Below, in pieces: positions 1-5,641 of a stretch of DNA of 6,440 nucleotides. The notes beneath the pieces were generated by a model. The model saw only the letters and a list, made by a program, of their open reading frames with translations. It did no database searches and had not been told where the DNA came from. How positions within the stretch are numbered: position 1 is the stretch's first letter; the number at the start of each line of letters is the position of its first letter. A program made the position numbers and the translations under genes. This DNA comes from Collinsella sp. (lineage in GTDB: Bacteria; Actinomycetota; Coriobacteriia; Coriobacteriales; Coriobacteriaceae), in the NCBI GenBank assembly GCA_022713905.1, contig JAIHTM010000147.1, positions 1 to 6,440 on the forward strand. The letters run 5' to 3'.

Positions 1-40
1 AACAGGAACTATTCCACCGCAACTTATCGAAGGATGCGTT

Positions 41-1822
41 TTAGATGCGGGCGAGGTCGTAGGCTTGGGCGGCTGCTTCGCCGGCGCAGATGAGGTTGGT
101 TGTGGCCTCCTGCGAATCGAGCGCTTGGTCGAGGGGCATGGGCTTTCGGCAGACGGGAAGCACCAGGTCGACGCCCTGTTCATATACCGCGTCCAGGTTG
201 TCAGCGCGACCGCCCACGACAGCGATCACCGGCTTGCCGCACCGCTTGGCACGGCGCGCCACGCCCACCGGAGCCTTGCCGGCGGCGGACTGCTCGTCCA
301 TGTTGCCCTCGCCCGTTATGACCAGGTCCACATCGCGCACGCGCTCGTCGAATCCCACAAGGTCGAGTACTGTCTCCACGCCCGAGCGCAGCTCGGCGCC
401 AAGTGCCAGCAGCGCGGCGCCCAGCCCACCGGCAGCACCCGCGCCGGGCACGCCGAGTACCGAGCCAAATGTCCGTGCGCCCTCGGGCACGCGCAGCAGC
501 CTCTGAGCTCGAGCCTCGGCAATCGCCGCATCGAGCAAGCGGCCGTAGCCGACCATCCAGCTGTCGCACCTGCTCAGCATCTCGGCATCATCTGTCGGCA
601 GGCCCTTCTGCCCGCCGAACACCGCCAGTGCGCCACGACGTCCCACAAGCGGATTCTCAACATCGGAAAGCACGACGATACGCACGCCATCCAACGCCCG
701 TACCGCCGGCACCAGATCAACACCGGCCACTTGCTCAAGGCCCGCGAGCCCCGGCGCAATATCACGGCCGTGGTCATCAACCACACGAGCGCCCAACGCC
801 TGCAGCATGCCGGCACCGCCATCGTTGGTGGCGCTGCCGCCCAGTCCTATATATAGCGTCTTCGCCCCCGCTCGAACCGCGCGGAGCATCAGCTCGCCCA
901 CGCCATAGGTTGTAGCGGCCAGTGCCGCCGACTCCGTGCAGGGCGAATACCCAATACCCGCCGCCTCGGCCATCTCAATGACAGCCGATTCGCGCTCGCC
1001 ATCCACCAGCATCCGGGCAGACACGCGATCGCCCAAGGGACCTGCCACTTCGCAGGTCACGATCTCGCCGCCGCACGCGGCGACGGCGTCGAGCGTTCCC
1101 TCGCCACCATCCGCCAGCGGCAGCGTGCTCACCTCGGCATCGGGCCACACGCGGCGCACGCCCTCGGCAACCGCCGACTCCGCCTGCGCGCTCAACACAC
1201 TGCCCTTAAAGGAGTCGATCGCCAGCAGCACGCGACGCGGTCGGCGCTGCACGGGGCCAAAGTCGACCGCCGCACCAGCAATCTCGTCGGCATCAGCCAG
1301 CGCCGCGGCATGAGCGGCATGCGCCTCAAGATCGGACCCACAGCCGCAACCGCCGCCATCCGCACCACGCAAACCGGCAAAATAGCTGCTCAACACATCA
1401 CGGCACTCGTCTGCCAGCACGCCGGCCGTCACATTAAAGCGATGATTCAGGCGCGAATCGGCGTTGAGGTCGTATAGCGAGCCCAGCGCGCCCGCCTTGG
1501 CATCGGCCGCACCATACACGCAGCGACCCACGCGCGCGTTGACCATAAGGCCCGCGCACATGCAGCAAGGCTCGAGCGTCACATAAACGGTGCAGTCGGA
1601 AAGGCGCCAACGGCCAAGCGCCTGAGCGGCGGAACACAACGCCGCAAACTCAGCATGCGCCGAAGGGTCTTGATCGAGCTCGCGACGATTATGCGCCCGC
1701 GCGACAATCTCGCCCGCGCACACCACCACGGCACCAATGGGCACCTCGCCCACCGCCGCGGCAGCGCGCGCCTCGGCCAGCGCCTCGCACATGAACTTCT
1801 CGTCGATTTCGGTGATCGTCAT
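41..1822 (-). CDS. tadA: tRNA adenosine deaminase (TadA) fused to glycerate kinase
   Basis: The 593-residue frame carries two enzymes. Residues 1-155 match TadA, the zinc deaminase that makes inosine at wobble position 34 of tRNA-Arg(ACG). HAE at 56-58 gives a zinc His and the catalytic Glu; PCCMC at 85-89 gives zinc Cys86 and Cys89. The stretches EVPIGAVVV and DAKAGALGSLYDL are typical of TadA rather than of cytidine or guanine deaminases. A Gly/Ala/Cys-rich linker (about 152-196) follows. Residues 197-593 match the GarK/GlxK glycerate kinase family, which phosphorylates D-glycerate with ATP: DSFKGS 203-208, PLADGGEGT 235-243, GLGGSATNDGGAG 326-338, TGEGNMDEQSAAGKAP 503-518. Both halves are near full length with key residues intact and no frameshift. 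The ATG at 1822 is preferred over an in-frame GTG at 1873, because AGGGAAGG lies about 6 nt upstream of the ATG and the GTG abuts the tRNA. The stop is TAA. Family calls are firm; a joint role for the two domains is unknown. Confidence 0.92.
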   Translation of the reverse strand: MTITEIDEKFMCEALAEARAAAAVGEVPIGAVVVCAGEIVARAHNRRELDQDPSAHAEFAALCSAAQALGRWRLSDCTVYVTLEPCCMCAGLMVNARVGRCVYGAADAKAGALGSLYDLNADSRLNHRFNVTAGVLADECRDVLSSYFAGLRGADGGGCGCGSDLEAHAAHAAALADADEIAGAAVDFGPVQRRPRRVLLAIDSFKGSVLSAQAESAVAEGVRRVWPDAEVSTLPLADGGEGTLDAVAACGGEIVTCEVAGPLGDRVSARMLVDGERESAVIEMAEAAGIGYSPCTESAALAATTYGVGELMLRAVRAGAKTLYIGLGGSATNDGGAGMLQALGARVVDDHGRDIAPGLAGLEQVAGVDLVPAVRALDGVRIVVLSDVENPLVGRRGALAVFGGQKGLPTDDAEMLSRCDSWMVGYGRLLDAAIAEARAQRLLRVPEGARTFGSVLGVPGAGAAGGLGAALLALGAELRSGVETVLDLVGFDERVRDVDLVITGEGNMDEQSAAGKAPVGVARRAKRCGKPVIAVVGGRADNLDAVYEQGVDLVLPVCRKPMPLDQALDSQEATTNLICAGEAAAQAYDLARI

Positions 1823-1837
1823 CGTTCGCCTTCCCTG

Positions 1838-1863
1838 TTGCAAATTCAAAACGATGCTATCAT
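1838..1863 (+). promoter_or_regulatory. Probable promoter of tRNA-Ser (extended -10)
   Basis: TGCTATCAT at 1855-1863 reads as an extended -10 element (TGn followed by TATCAT). It would place the transcript start near 1870, about 4 nt before the mature tRNA 5' end. TTGCAA at 1838-1843 looks like a -35 but is only 14 bp from the -10, so the extended -10 is the stronger argument. The element sits in the 51-bp gap shared with the divergent tadA start. No convincing opposite-strand promoter for tadA was seen in that gap. Confidence 0.45.
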
Positions 1864-1873
1864 TACGACTCAC

Positions 1874-1963
1874 GGAGAGATGGCAGAGCGGTTGAATGCG
1901 GCGGTCTTGAAAACCGTTGAGCGCGAGAGCGTTCCGGGGGTTCGAATCCCCCTCTCTCCGCCA
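1874..1963 (+). tRNA. tRNA-Ser, anticodon UGA, with encoded CCA
   Basis: The sequence folds as a class II (long variable arm) tRNA. The acceptor stem is GGAGAGA 1874-1880 with TCTCTCC 1953-1959, the discriminator is G1960, and CCA is encoded at 1961-1963. The D stem is GCA 1883-1885 with TGC 1897-1899. The anticodon stem is 1901-1905 with 1913-1917 (one G-U pair), the loop is CTTGAAA, and the anticodon TGA is at 1908-1910. The variable arm spans about 1918-1935. The T stem is GGGGG 1936-1940 with CCCCC 1948-1952 around TTCGAAT. The UGA anticodon and long variable arm identify serine, reading UCA and probably other UCN codons. No separate terminator hairpin follows; only a TTTT run at 1965-1968, inside the end of the neighbouring regulator gene. 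A tRNA-Ser near tadA also occurs in Bacillus subtilis (general knowledge). Confidence 0.98.
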
Positions 1964-1966
1964 CTT

Positions 1967-2563
1967 TTAGTGATGCACCGGCGTCATGGTCCGTTCAAAC
2001 AGCGCATCGACCACGTCGGCAATCTCGGGTCGGCGCTCAAGATCGTGACCCGATTCCCACCAGTTTGTGAACAGCCGAATAATGCCGCCGGCGATAAACT
2101 CCGATGTCATCTCGAGCGATACGGGTGCCAAGGCGCCCTCGTCAAGTGTGCTCATCACGCGCTCGCGAATGGAGTGGGCAATGCGGTCGCAAATCATGCT
2201 GGTCAGCATGCCCGACATGCTGCTCTCCAGGATGTTATCCATGAGCTGCTCATGTGCCATGATCATGTCCATGGCATCGGCAAACACCTCATGGCGAAGC
2301 ACGCGCACGTCGTCGGCCGACGCCGCGCCCCCCTTACCAGTCCGCTTTTGCGGCAGCCCCGACATAAGCTCGTCGACATAAAAGGCAAAGTAATCGTTCT
2401 TGTCGCGAAAGTGCTTGTAGAACGTCGTGCGGCGAATCATGGCGCGGTCGCACAGCATGGCAACCGTCAGGTCCTCAAAACGATGCTCCTCGAGAAGCTC
2501 GGTAAAGGCATCGAACAGGGCGCGGTAGGTTTTCTTGATGCGAAGGTCCACTGGTATCGCCAT
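1967..2563 (-). CDS. TetR/AcrR-family transcriptional regulator
   Basis: This 198-residue protein has the usual TetR size and plan. The N-terminal helix-turn-helix lies at about 13-55, with LTVAMLCDRAMIRRTTFYKHF (32-52) matching the family pattern in which a Thr-Thr-Phe-Tyr-x-His-Phe run ends the recognition helix. The C-terminal stretch EFIAGGIIRLFTNWWESG (155-172) resembles the TetR-like C-terminal domain seen in DhaS-like regulators. The ligand and target genes cannot be read from sequence. It is divergent from lemA across 199 bp, so it may control itself, lemA, or both (inference). The start is uncertain. ATG at 2563 has TGAGG directly against it, GTG at 2551 would have that box 12 nt away, and an in-frame TTG at 2590 has no visible ribosome site. 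The TAA stop is 3 bp from the tRNA-Ser 3' end on the other strand, and no terminator follows. Confidence 0.9.
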   Translation of the reverse strand: MAIPVDLRIKKTYRALFDAFTELLEEHRFEDLTVAMLCDRAMIRRTTFYKHFRDKNDYFAFYVDELMSGLPQKRTGKGGAASADDVRVLRHEVFADAMDMIMAHEQLMDNILESSMSGMLTSMICDRIAHSIRERVMSTLDEGALAPVSLEMTSEFIAGGIIRLFTNWWESGHDLERRPEIADVVDALFERTMTPVHH

Positions 2564-2654
2564 CCTCAGGGCAAAGACAACACTCGTCAATCTGTCGCAT
2601 ATCTTACACCTGTACCTCGCGCGCTTTGCCCCGGTGCCAACCCCGCCGAAAACA

Positions 2655-2691
2655 CAACGCTTACCGGAAAGTTCGGCACGGTAAAACGTTG
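2655..2691. promoter_or_regulatory. Long dyad over the lemA promoter, candidate operator
   Basis: The left arm is CAACG (2655-2659), one base, then TTACCG (2661-2666). The right arm is CGGTAA (2679-2684), two bases, then CGTTG (2687-2691). This gives 11 matched positions per side around a 12-base centre. The dyad covers the expected -35 area of the lemA promoter and lies between the divergent tetR and lemA genes, where an autoregulated TetR repressor often binds. A hairpin in RNA is less likely to be the purpose, because the element lies upstream of the predicted transcript start. The assignment as an operator is inference. Confidence 0.4.
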
Positions 2692-2715
2692 CGGGTATAC
2701 TAGTAGCGTTATACT
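2672..2715 (+). promoter_or_regulatory. lemA promoter region with tandem TATACT boxes
   Basis: Two identical TATACTA sequences lie at 2696-2702 and 2710-2716, 14 bp apart, and either TATACT could be the -10. TTCGGC (2672-2677) sits 18 bp before the first, and TTGCGG (2689-2694) sits 15 bp before the second; both are imperfect -35 matches. Predicted starts near 2708 or 2722 would leave a 40-55 nt leader before lemA. The GGAG ribosome site for lemA is at 2754-2757. Confidence 0.5.
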
Positions 2716-2762
2716 AACGGCAGCTGGCGCATGCCGCCGCGGCCATTCGAAACGGAGACATC

Positions 2763-3314
2763 ATGATTACCGTCATCATCGGCATCGTTGTTGTCATTGT
2801 GATTGTCTGCGCCATCGCCGGCATCTACAACAACATGGTCACCAAGCGTAACCGCATCGATAACGCCTGGCAGAACATCGATACGCAGCTGCAGCGCCGT
2901 AACGACCTGATCCCCAACCTGGTCGAGACCGTCAAGGGCTACGCCAAGCACGAGCAGGAGACGCTCTCCGCCGTGATCAGCGCGCGTAACACCGCCGTCA
3001 AGGCCACCACGCCCGAGGCCAAGATGGAAGCCGACAACGTGCTGACCGGTGCGCTGCGCCAGCTCTTCGCCGTAGCCGAGGCCTATCCCGATCTTAAGGC
3101 AAACACCAACTTTACGCAGCTGCAGGCATCGCTCGAGGATACCGAGAACAAGATTAGCTATGCACGCCAGAGCTACAACGATTGCGTGCTCAGCTACAAT
3201 AACGCCATTCAGACGTTCCCGGCTGTCATCTTTGCCGGCATCTTCCAGTTTAAGGAGCGCCAGGGCTTCGAGGCCGCCGAAGCCGCCCGCCAGGCACCGA
3301 CCGTCAAGTTCTAA
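2763..3314 (+). CDS. lemA: LemA family membrane-anchored protein
   Basis: This 183-residue protein is the standard LemA length. Residues 2-22 form one hydrophobic helix (Ile/Val-rich), expected to hold the protein in the membrane. The family signature follows: YNNMVTKRNRIDNAWQNID (22-40), QLQRRNDLIPNLVETVKGYA (42-61), then KHEQETLSAVISARN (62-76). The rest is charged and helical, with LFAVAEAYPDLKAN (101-114) and an NxIQTFPAVIFAG-type motif (147-159) typical of the family. The biochemical role of LemA is not established. The ATG has GGAG 5 nt upstream. Two stops stand in tandem (TAA TAG at 3312-3317) and a strong terminator follows at 3353, so lemA is a single-gene unit. No TPM-domain partner, often found beside lemA, is present here. 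Confidence 0.96.
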   Translation: MITVIIGIVVVIVIVCAIAGIYNNMVTKRNRIDNAWQNIDTQLQRRNDLIPNLVETVKGYAKHEQETLSAVISARNTAVKATTPEAKMEADNVLTGALRQLFAVAEAYPDLKANTNFTQLQASLEDTENKISYARQSYNDCVLSYNNAIQTFPAVIFAGIFQFKERQGFEAAEAARQAPTVKF

Positions 3315-3352
3315 TAGGCACGGCCGAGCTTCCGCCAGCACATCAATCCTTT

Positions 3353-3387
3353 AAGGGTCCAGGGCAATCGCCTTGGACCCTTTCTTT
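3353..3387 (+). terminator. Rho-independent terminator of lemA
   Basis: AAGGGTCCAGGGC (3353-3365) pairs with GCCTTGGACCCTT (3370-3382), a 13-bp stem with one G-U pair and an AATC loop. A T-rich tail follows (TTTCTTT, counting from the stem end). It sits 39 bp after the lemA stop and faces the plus direction. Confidence 0.92.
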
Positions 3388-3389
3388 AC

Positions 3390-3414
3390 AAAACGCGCGG
3401 CCAAAAGGCCGCGC
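3390..3414 (-). terminator. Possible minus-strand terminator hairpin
   Basis: GCGCGGCC (3395-3402) and GGCCGCGC (3407-3414) form a perfect 8-bp GC stem with an AAAA loop. Read on the minus strand, the stem is followed by GTTTTGT, a short T-tract. It would catch minus-strand transcription from ilvE that passes the larger hairpin at 3481-3575. The tail is short, so the call is moderate. Confidence 0.45.
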
Positions 3415-3480
3415 ACCATCTTTAATTCAGATTAATCACTGCCTGTGCGACAACGCCGAGCCCGCAGGGCGGAGAGCAAG

Positions 3481-3575
3481 TTCCCTCCCGGCGCACTCCG
3501 CAGGACGAAAGAACCTCCGCCGCACGAAGTGCGCAGCGGGGGTTCTTTCATGTCCGAGGACGCGCCGGGAGGGAA
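3481..3575. other. 95-nt nested stem-loop between lemA and ilvE
   Basis: The base is a perfect 14-bp stem, TTCCCTCCCGGCGC (3481-3494) with GCGCCGGGAGGGAA (3562-3575). Above a small internal loop come 3503-3506 with 3552-3555, 3507-3515 with 3541-3549, 3516-3520 with 3536-3540 (one G-U), and 3521-3525 with 3529-3533, closed by a GAA loop. Only a 2-nt bulge and a few small loops interrupt it. It lies in the gap between convergent genes. It could be a two-part bidirectional terminator, a dispersed palindromic repeat, or a structured RNA; the sequence alone does not decide. I saw no second copy in this window. Smaller GC hairpins flank it (GCCC 3460-3463 with GGGC 3467-3470; GGCC 3576-3579 with GGCC 3587-3590, the latter 7 nt apart). 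Confidence 0.65.
3507..3549. terminator. Core of the nested hairpin, likely bidirectional terminator
   Basis: GAAAGAACC (3507-3515) and GGTTCTTTC (3541-3549) flank a GC-rich hairpin (3516-3540), so a GC stem followed by TTCTTTC is read on both strands. This is the usual form of a terminator shared by convergent genes. On the minus strand it is the first strong terminator after the ilvE stop; on the plus strand it backs up the lemA terminator. Confidence 0.55.
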
Positions 3576-3606
3576 GGCCACCCTCGGGCCGGACAGCTAA
3601 GACTGC

Positions 3607-4659
3607 TTACGCGACGGTGTAAACCCAGTTGTGCTTATCCTCGACAGCACCGGACTGGATGCCAGTCAGGGTCTCGCGAAGCTTCTTCATCACAGGGCCG
3701 ATCTCGGTGTAGCCAGCCGGGAAGGTCACGGTCTCGTCGGCGCCGTAAACCTTGTTGTCAATCTCGCCAACCGGAGAGATGACGGCAGCGGTGCCGCACA
3801 GGCCGCACTCCACAAAGGTACCGGCCTTGACCTCGGCCCACTCGACGGGACGCTGGTCAACGGTCATGCCCAGGTCCTGAGCAACCTGAACGAGCGAACG
3901 ACGGGTGATAGAGGGCAGGATGGAGTCAGTGTGCGACTGAGGAACGACGAGGGTGCCGTCCTCCTTCACGAACAGGACGTTGGCGCCACCGGTCTCCTCG
4001 ACATAGGTGCGGGACTCGGAGTCGAGATACAGGTTCTCGGCATAGCCCTCGCGATGGGCCTCCATCGTGGGCTTAAGGGACATGGCGTAGTTCAGGCCGG
4101 CCTTGATGTTGCCGGTGCCGTGCGGTGCAGCACGGTCATACTCGGAAACGCGCAGCTTGACGGGCTTGAGGCCGCCCTTAAAGTACGGACCGACCGGGGT
4201 CACGAGAATGCGGAACGTGTACTCAGGAGCGGGAGCCACGCCGATCACGTCACCGGAGCCGATCATAAACGGACGCACGTACAGGGTCGCGCCGGAGCCG
4301 AAGGGCGGAACCCAGGCGGCGTTGGCAGAAACGACCTGCTTGACGGCCTCAACGAACTTGTCCTTGGGGAACGGGGGCATCTCGAGGCGCTGCGCAGAGT
4401 TATACATGCGCTCGGCGTTCATGTCGGGACGGAAGCAGACGATGCTGCCGTCCTCGGCGGTGTAGGCCTTCAGGCCCTCAAAGACCTCCTGGCAGTAATG
4501 GAAGATGCCGCCGCACTCGGAGACATGCAGGGTGTGGTCGGTGGTCAGGCCGCCCTCGTCCCACTCGCCATCCTTCCAATGAGCCTCGTAGCTGTAATCG
4601 GTCTTCATGTAGCCAAAGCCGAGGCTACCCCAATCGATATCCTTCTTCTCGACAGTCAT
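3607..4659 (-). CDS. ilvE: Branched-chain amino-acid aminotransferase
   Basis: This 350-residue PLP enzyme (fold type IV) moves an amino group between glutamate and the 2-oxo acids of leucine, isoleucine and valine, the last step of their synthesis and the first of their breakdown. GTGNIKAGLNYAMSL (181-195) carries the PLP lysine, Lys186. YVEETGGANVLFV (219-231) and ECGLCGTAAVISPV (284-297) are the family cofactor-binding segments; the N-terminal HYCQEVFEGLKAY (54-66) is also typical. The length suits the roughly 350-residue IlvE class of Gram-positive bacteria and mitochondria. ATG at 4659 is chosen because AAGGAG lies 6 nt upstream (4671-4666) and family similarity begins there. The frame stays open to a GTG at 4809, but that extension is Arg-rich and unlike IlvE. 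No other ilv or leu genes are adjacent, so it is probably a single-gene unit. It ends in TAA, before the shared hairpin. Confidence 0.96.
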   Translation of the reverse strand: MTVEKKDIDWGSLGFGYMKTDYSYEAHWKDGEWDEGGLTTDHTLHVSECGGIFHYCQEVFEGLKAYTAEDGSIVCFRPDMNAERMYNSAQRLEMPPFPKDKFVEAVKQVVSANAAWVPPFGSGATLYVRPFMIGSGDVIGVAPAPEYTFRILVTPVGPYFKGGLKPVKLRVSEYDRAAPHGTGNIKAGLNYAMSLKPTMEAHREGYAENLYLDSESRTYVEETGGANVLFVKEDGTLVVPQSHTDSILPSITRRSLVQVAQDLGMTVDQRPVEWAEVKAGTFVECGLCGTAAVISPVGEIDNKVYGADETVTFPAGYTEIGPVMKKLRETLTGIQSGAVEDKHNWVYTVA

Positions 4660-4840
4660 ATGTCGCTCCTTACATACACAGTTGCAAACTCGCGAACCCG
4701 CACGCAAGGACCGAGGCCGGCCGCGTCGCAACGTCGCACGCCCGGAGCGTAGAGCCGGACGGGACACGCAAACGGCATCAAAGCCGATGGCACGCCGATT
4801 CGCATGCACGAGATTGTACTCCGCGCGCGCGTCGGATAAA
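4660..4840 (-). promoter_or_regulatory. ilvE promoter and long leader
   Basis: On the minus strand a TACAAT -10 lies at 4818-4813, with a weak TTTATC -35 at 4840-4835 (spacer 16). The start would be near 4806, giving a leader of about 145 nt. The T-box hallmark (AGGGTGGNACCGCG type) is absent, and I see no run of Leu/Val/Ile codons like a classical attenuator. The leader holds an open frame of 49 codons from ATG at 4805, ending in TGA at 4658-4656 so that it overlaps the ilvE start as ATGA. It also holds a tandem TGCGACG repeat (4738-4724) and a small CATC/GATG stem (about 4790-4777). Whether any of this regulates ilvE is unknown. Confidence 0.4.
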
Positions 4841-4880
4841 ACGTTTTTCTTTAACTAACTAAAGTATTTTCATTTGACCG

Positions 4881-4919
4881 AAGCAAAGAGGCCCGCCACC
4901 GTAAGCGGTGACGGGCCTC
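4881..4919 (-). terminator. Rho-independent terminator of the dedA gene
   Basis: GAGGCCCG (4888-4895) pairs with CGGGCCTC (4912-4919), then after one C-A mismatch CACCG (4897-4901) pairs with CGGTG (4906-4910) around a TAAG loop. On the minus strand the stem is followed by TTTGCTT. It starts 28 bp after the dedA stop and separates dedA from ilvE, which is read in the same direction. Confidence 0.87.
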
Positions 4920-4947
4920 GACTGCACGGTTTGCGCGCTGGCTCGAG

Positions 4948-5595
4948 CTACGCGTTCTTTTTGCCCAGCTTAGCCTTAACCAGACCGACCACGGTCGGGA
5001 TGATCGACACGGCAACAATGCCAACGATTAGCAGCTCAAAGTGCTCCTGCACAAAGGGGATACCGCCAAAGAAGTAGCCCAGCAGTGTAAAGAGCGTCGA
5101 CCAGGTAATACCACCCAGTACGTTGTAGACGACAAAGTTGCGCCAGTGCATGCCGCCCATACCGGCGATAAAGGGCACAAAGGTGCGGATAAACGGGAAG
5201 AAGCGGCCGAGGAAGATGGCCAGGTGGCCCCACTTGTCCAAGAAGTCCTCGGACTTTTTGATGCGCTCGGGCGTCATAGCCTTGACCTTGCCCGAAGCGA
5301 TGATCTTTTTGCCAAAGAAGTGACCGATCATAAAGTTGCACTGATCGCCCAAAATGGCAGCGGCCCATGCGATGGCCAGCAGGGCCACGATGTTAAAGCC
5401 ACCGTTGTGGGCAAAGAAGCCCGAAGCAAACAGCAGTGAATCGCCAGGAAGGAACGGGAAGAACACCACGCCCGTCTCGATAAAGATGATCAGGAACACG
5501 CAGCCGTAGGCCATAAGCGGGCCGGCGGCGATCCAGCTGGCGATCGCGGTGCGCGGATCCTTAAGCAGCTCGGCGATAAAATTGATGAAACCCAT
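4948..5595 (-). CDS. DedA family (VTT domain) membrane protein
   Basis: This 215-residue integral membrane protein matches the DedA/SNARE-associated family. Members in Escherichia coli (YqjA, YghB) support envelope function, and some members elsewhere have been reported to recycle undecaprenyl phosphate; the substrate here is not known. FIETGVVFFPFLPGDSLLFASG (38-59) carries Glu40 and Asp52; GDQCNFMIGHFFGKK (83-97) follows; GRFFPFIRTFVPFIAGMGGM (130-149) carries Arg131 and Arg137. These four residues match the essential acidic and arginine positions described for YqjA/YghB. Hydrophobic segments lie near 22-48, 66-86, 126-146, 155-180 and 187-208, and the C-terminus is basic (KAKLGKKNA). ATG at 5595 is chosen because AGAGG lies about 9 nt upstream and family similarity begins here; an in-frame GTG at 5679 would add 28 polar residues. 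It has its own terminator and is divergent from cysE. Confidence 0.94.
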   Translation of the reverse strand: MGFINFIAELLKDPRTAIASWIAAGPLMAYGCVFLIIFIETGVVFFPFLPGDSLLFASGFFAHNGGFNIVALLAIAWAAAILGDQCNFMIGHFFGKKIIASGKVKAMTPERIKKSEDFLDKWGHLAIFLGRFFPFIRTFVPFIAGMGGMHWRNFVVYNVLGGITWSTLFTLLGYFFGGIPFVQEHFELLIVGIVAVSIIPTVVGLVKAKLGKKNA

Positions 5596-5641
5596 GAAGT
5601 AAAACCTCTCAGTTGTGGGCGCGGATACGTCCAAGTTGACC

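Noticed and set aside
1..40. A further gene or terminator downstream of the tadA fusion
   Set aside because: Forty bases show no hairpin, ribosome site or frame that can be supported.
1823..1873. GTG at 1873 as the start of the tadA fusion
   Set aside because: It has no ribosome site, would begin 1 bp from the tRNA gene and adds 17 residues not seen in TadA; the ATG at 1822 has AGGGAAGG at proper distance.
1936..1963. tRNA-Ser 3' end as an integration (att) site
   Set aside because: No second copy of the tRNA 3' segment, no integrase gene and no phage or island genes are visible in the window.
1655..2851. 398-codon open frame on the plus strand running across the tRNA and tetR
   Set aside because: It includes the whole tRNA-Ser gene and is antisense to tetR. 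Its protein has no family features, and it is explained by third-position GC bias in the real genes.
2709..3341. 210-codon open frame antisense to lemA
   Set aside because: LemA on the plus strand has a ribosome site, a membrane helix and the family signature; the antisense frame has none.
3631..4752. 373-codon open frame antisense to ilvE
   Set aside because: Strong IlvE motifs and a good ribosome site lie on the other strand; the antisense product is low-complexity and matches no family I know.
4660..4806. T-box or other riboswitch before ilvE
   Set aside because: The T-box consensus and a terminator/antiterminator pair with a T-tract are absent from the leader.
4660..4809. A 50-residue N-terminal extension of IlvE from GTG 4809
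   Set aside because: The extension is Arg-rich and unlike IlvE, while AAGGAG sits 6 nt before the ATG at 4659.
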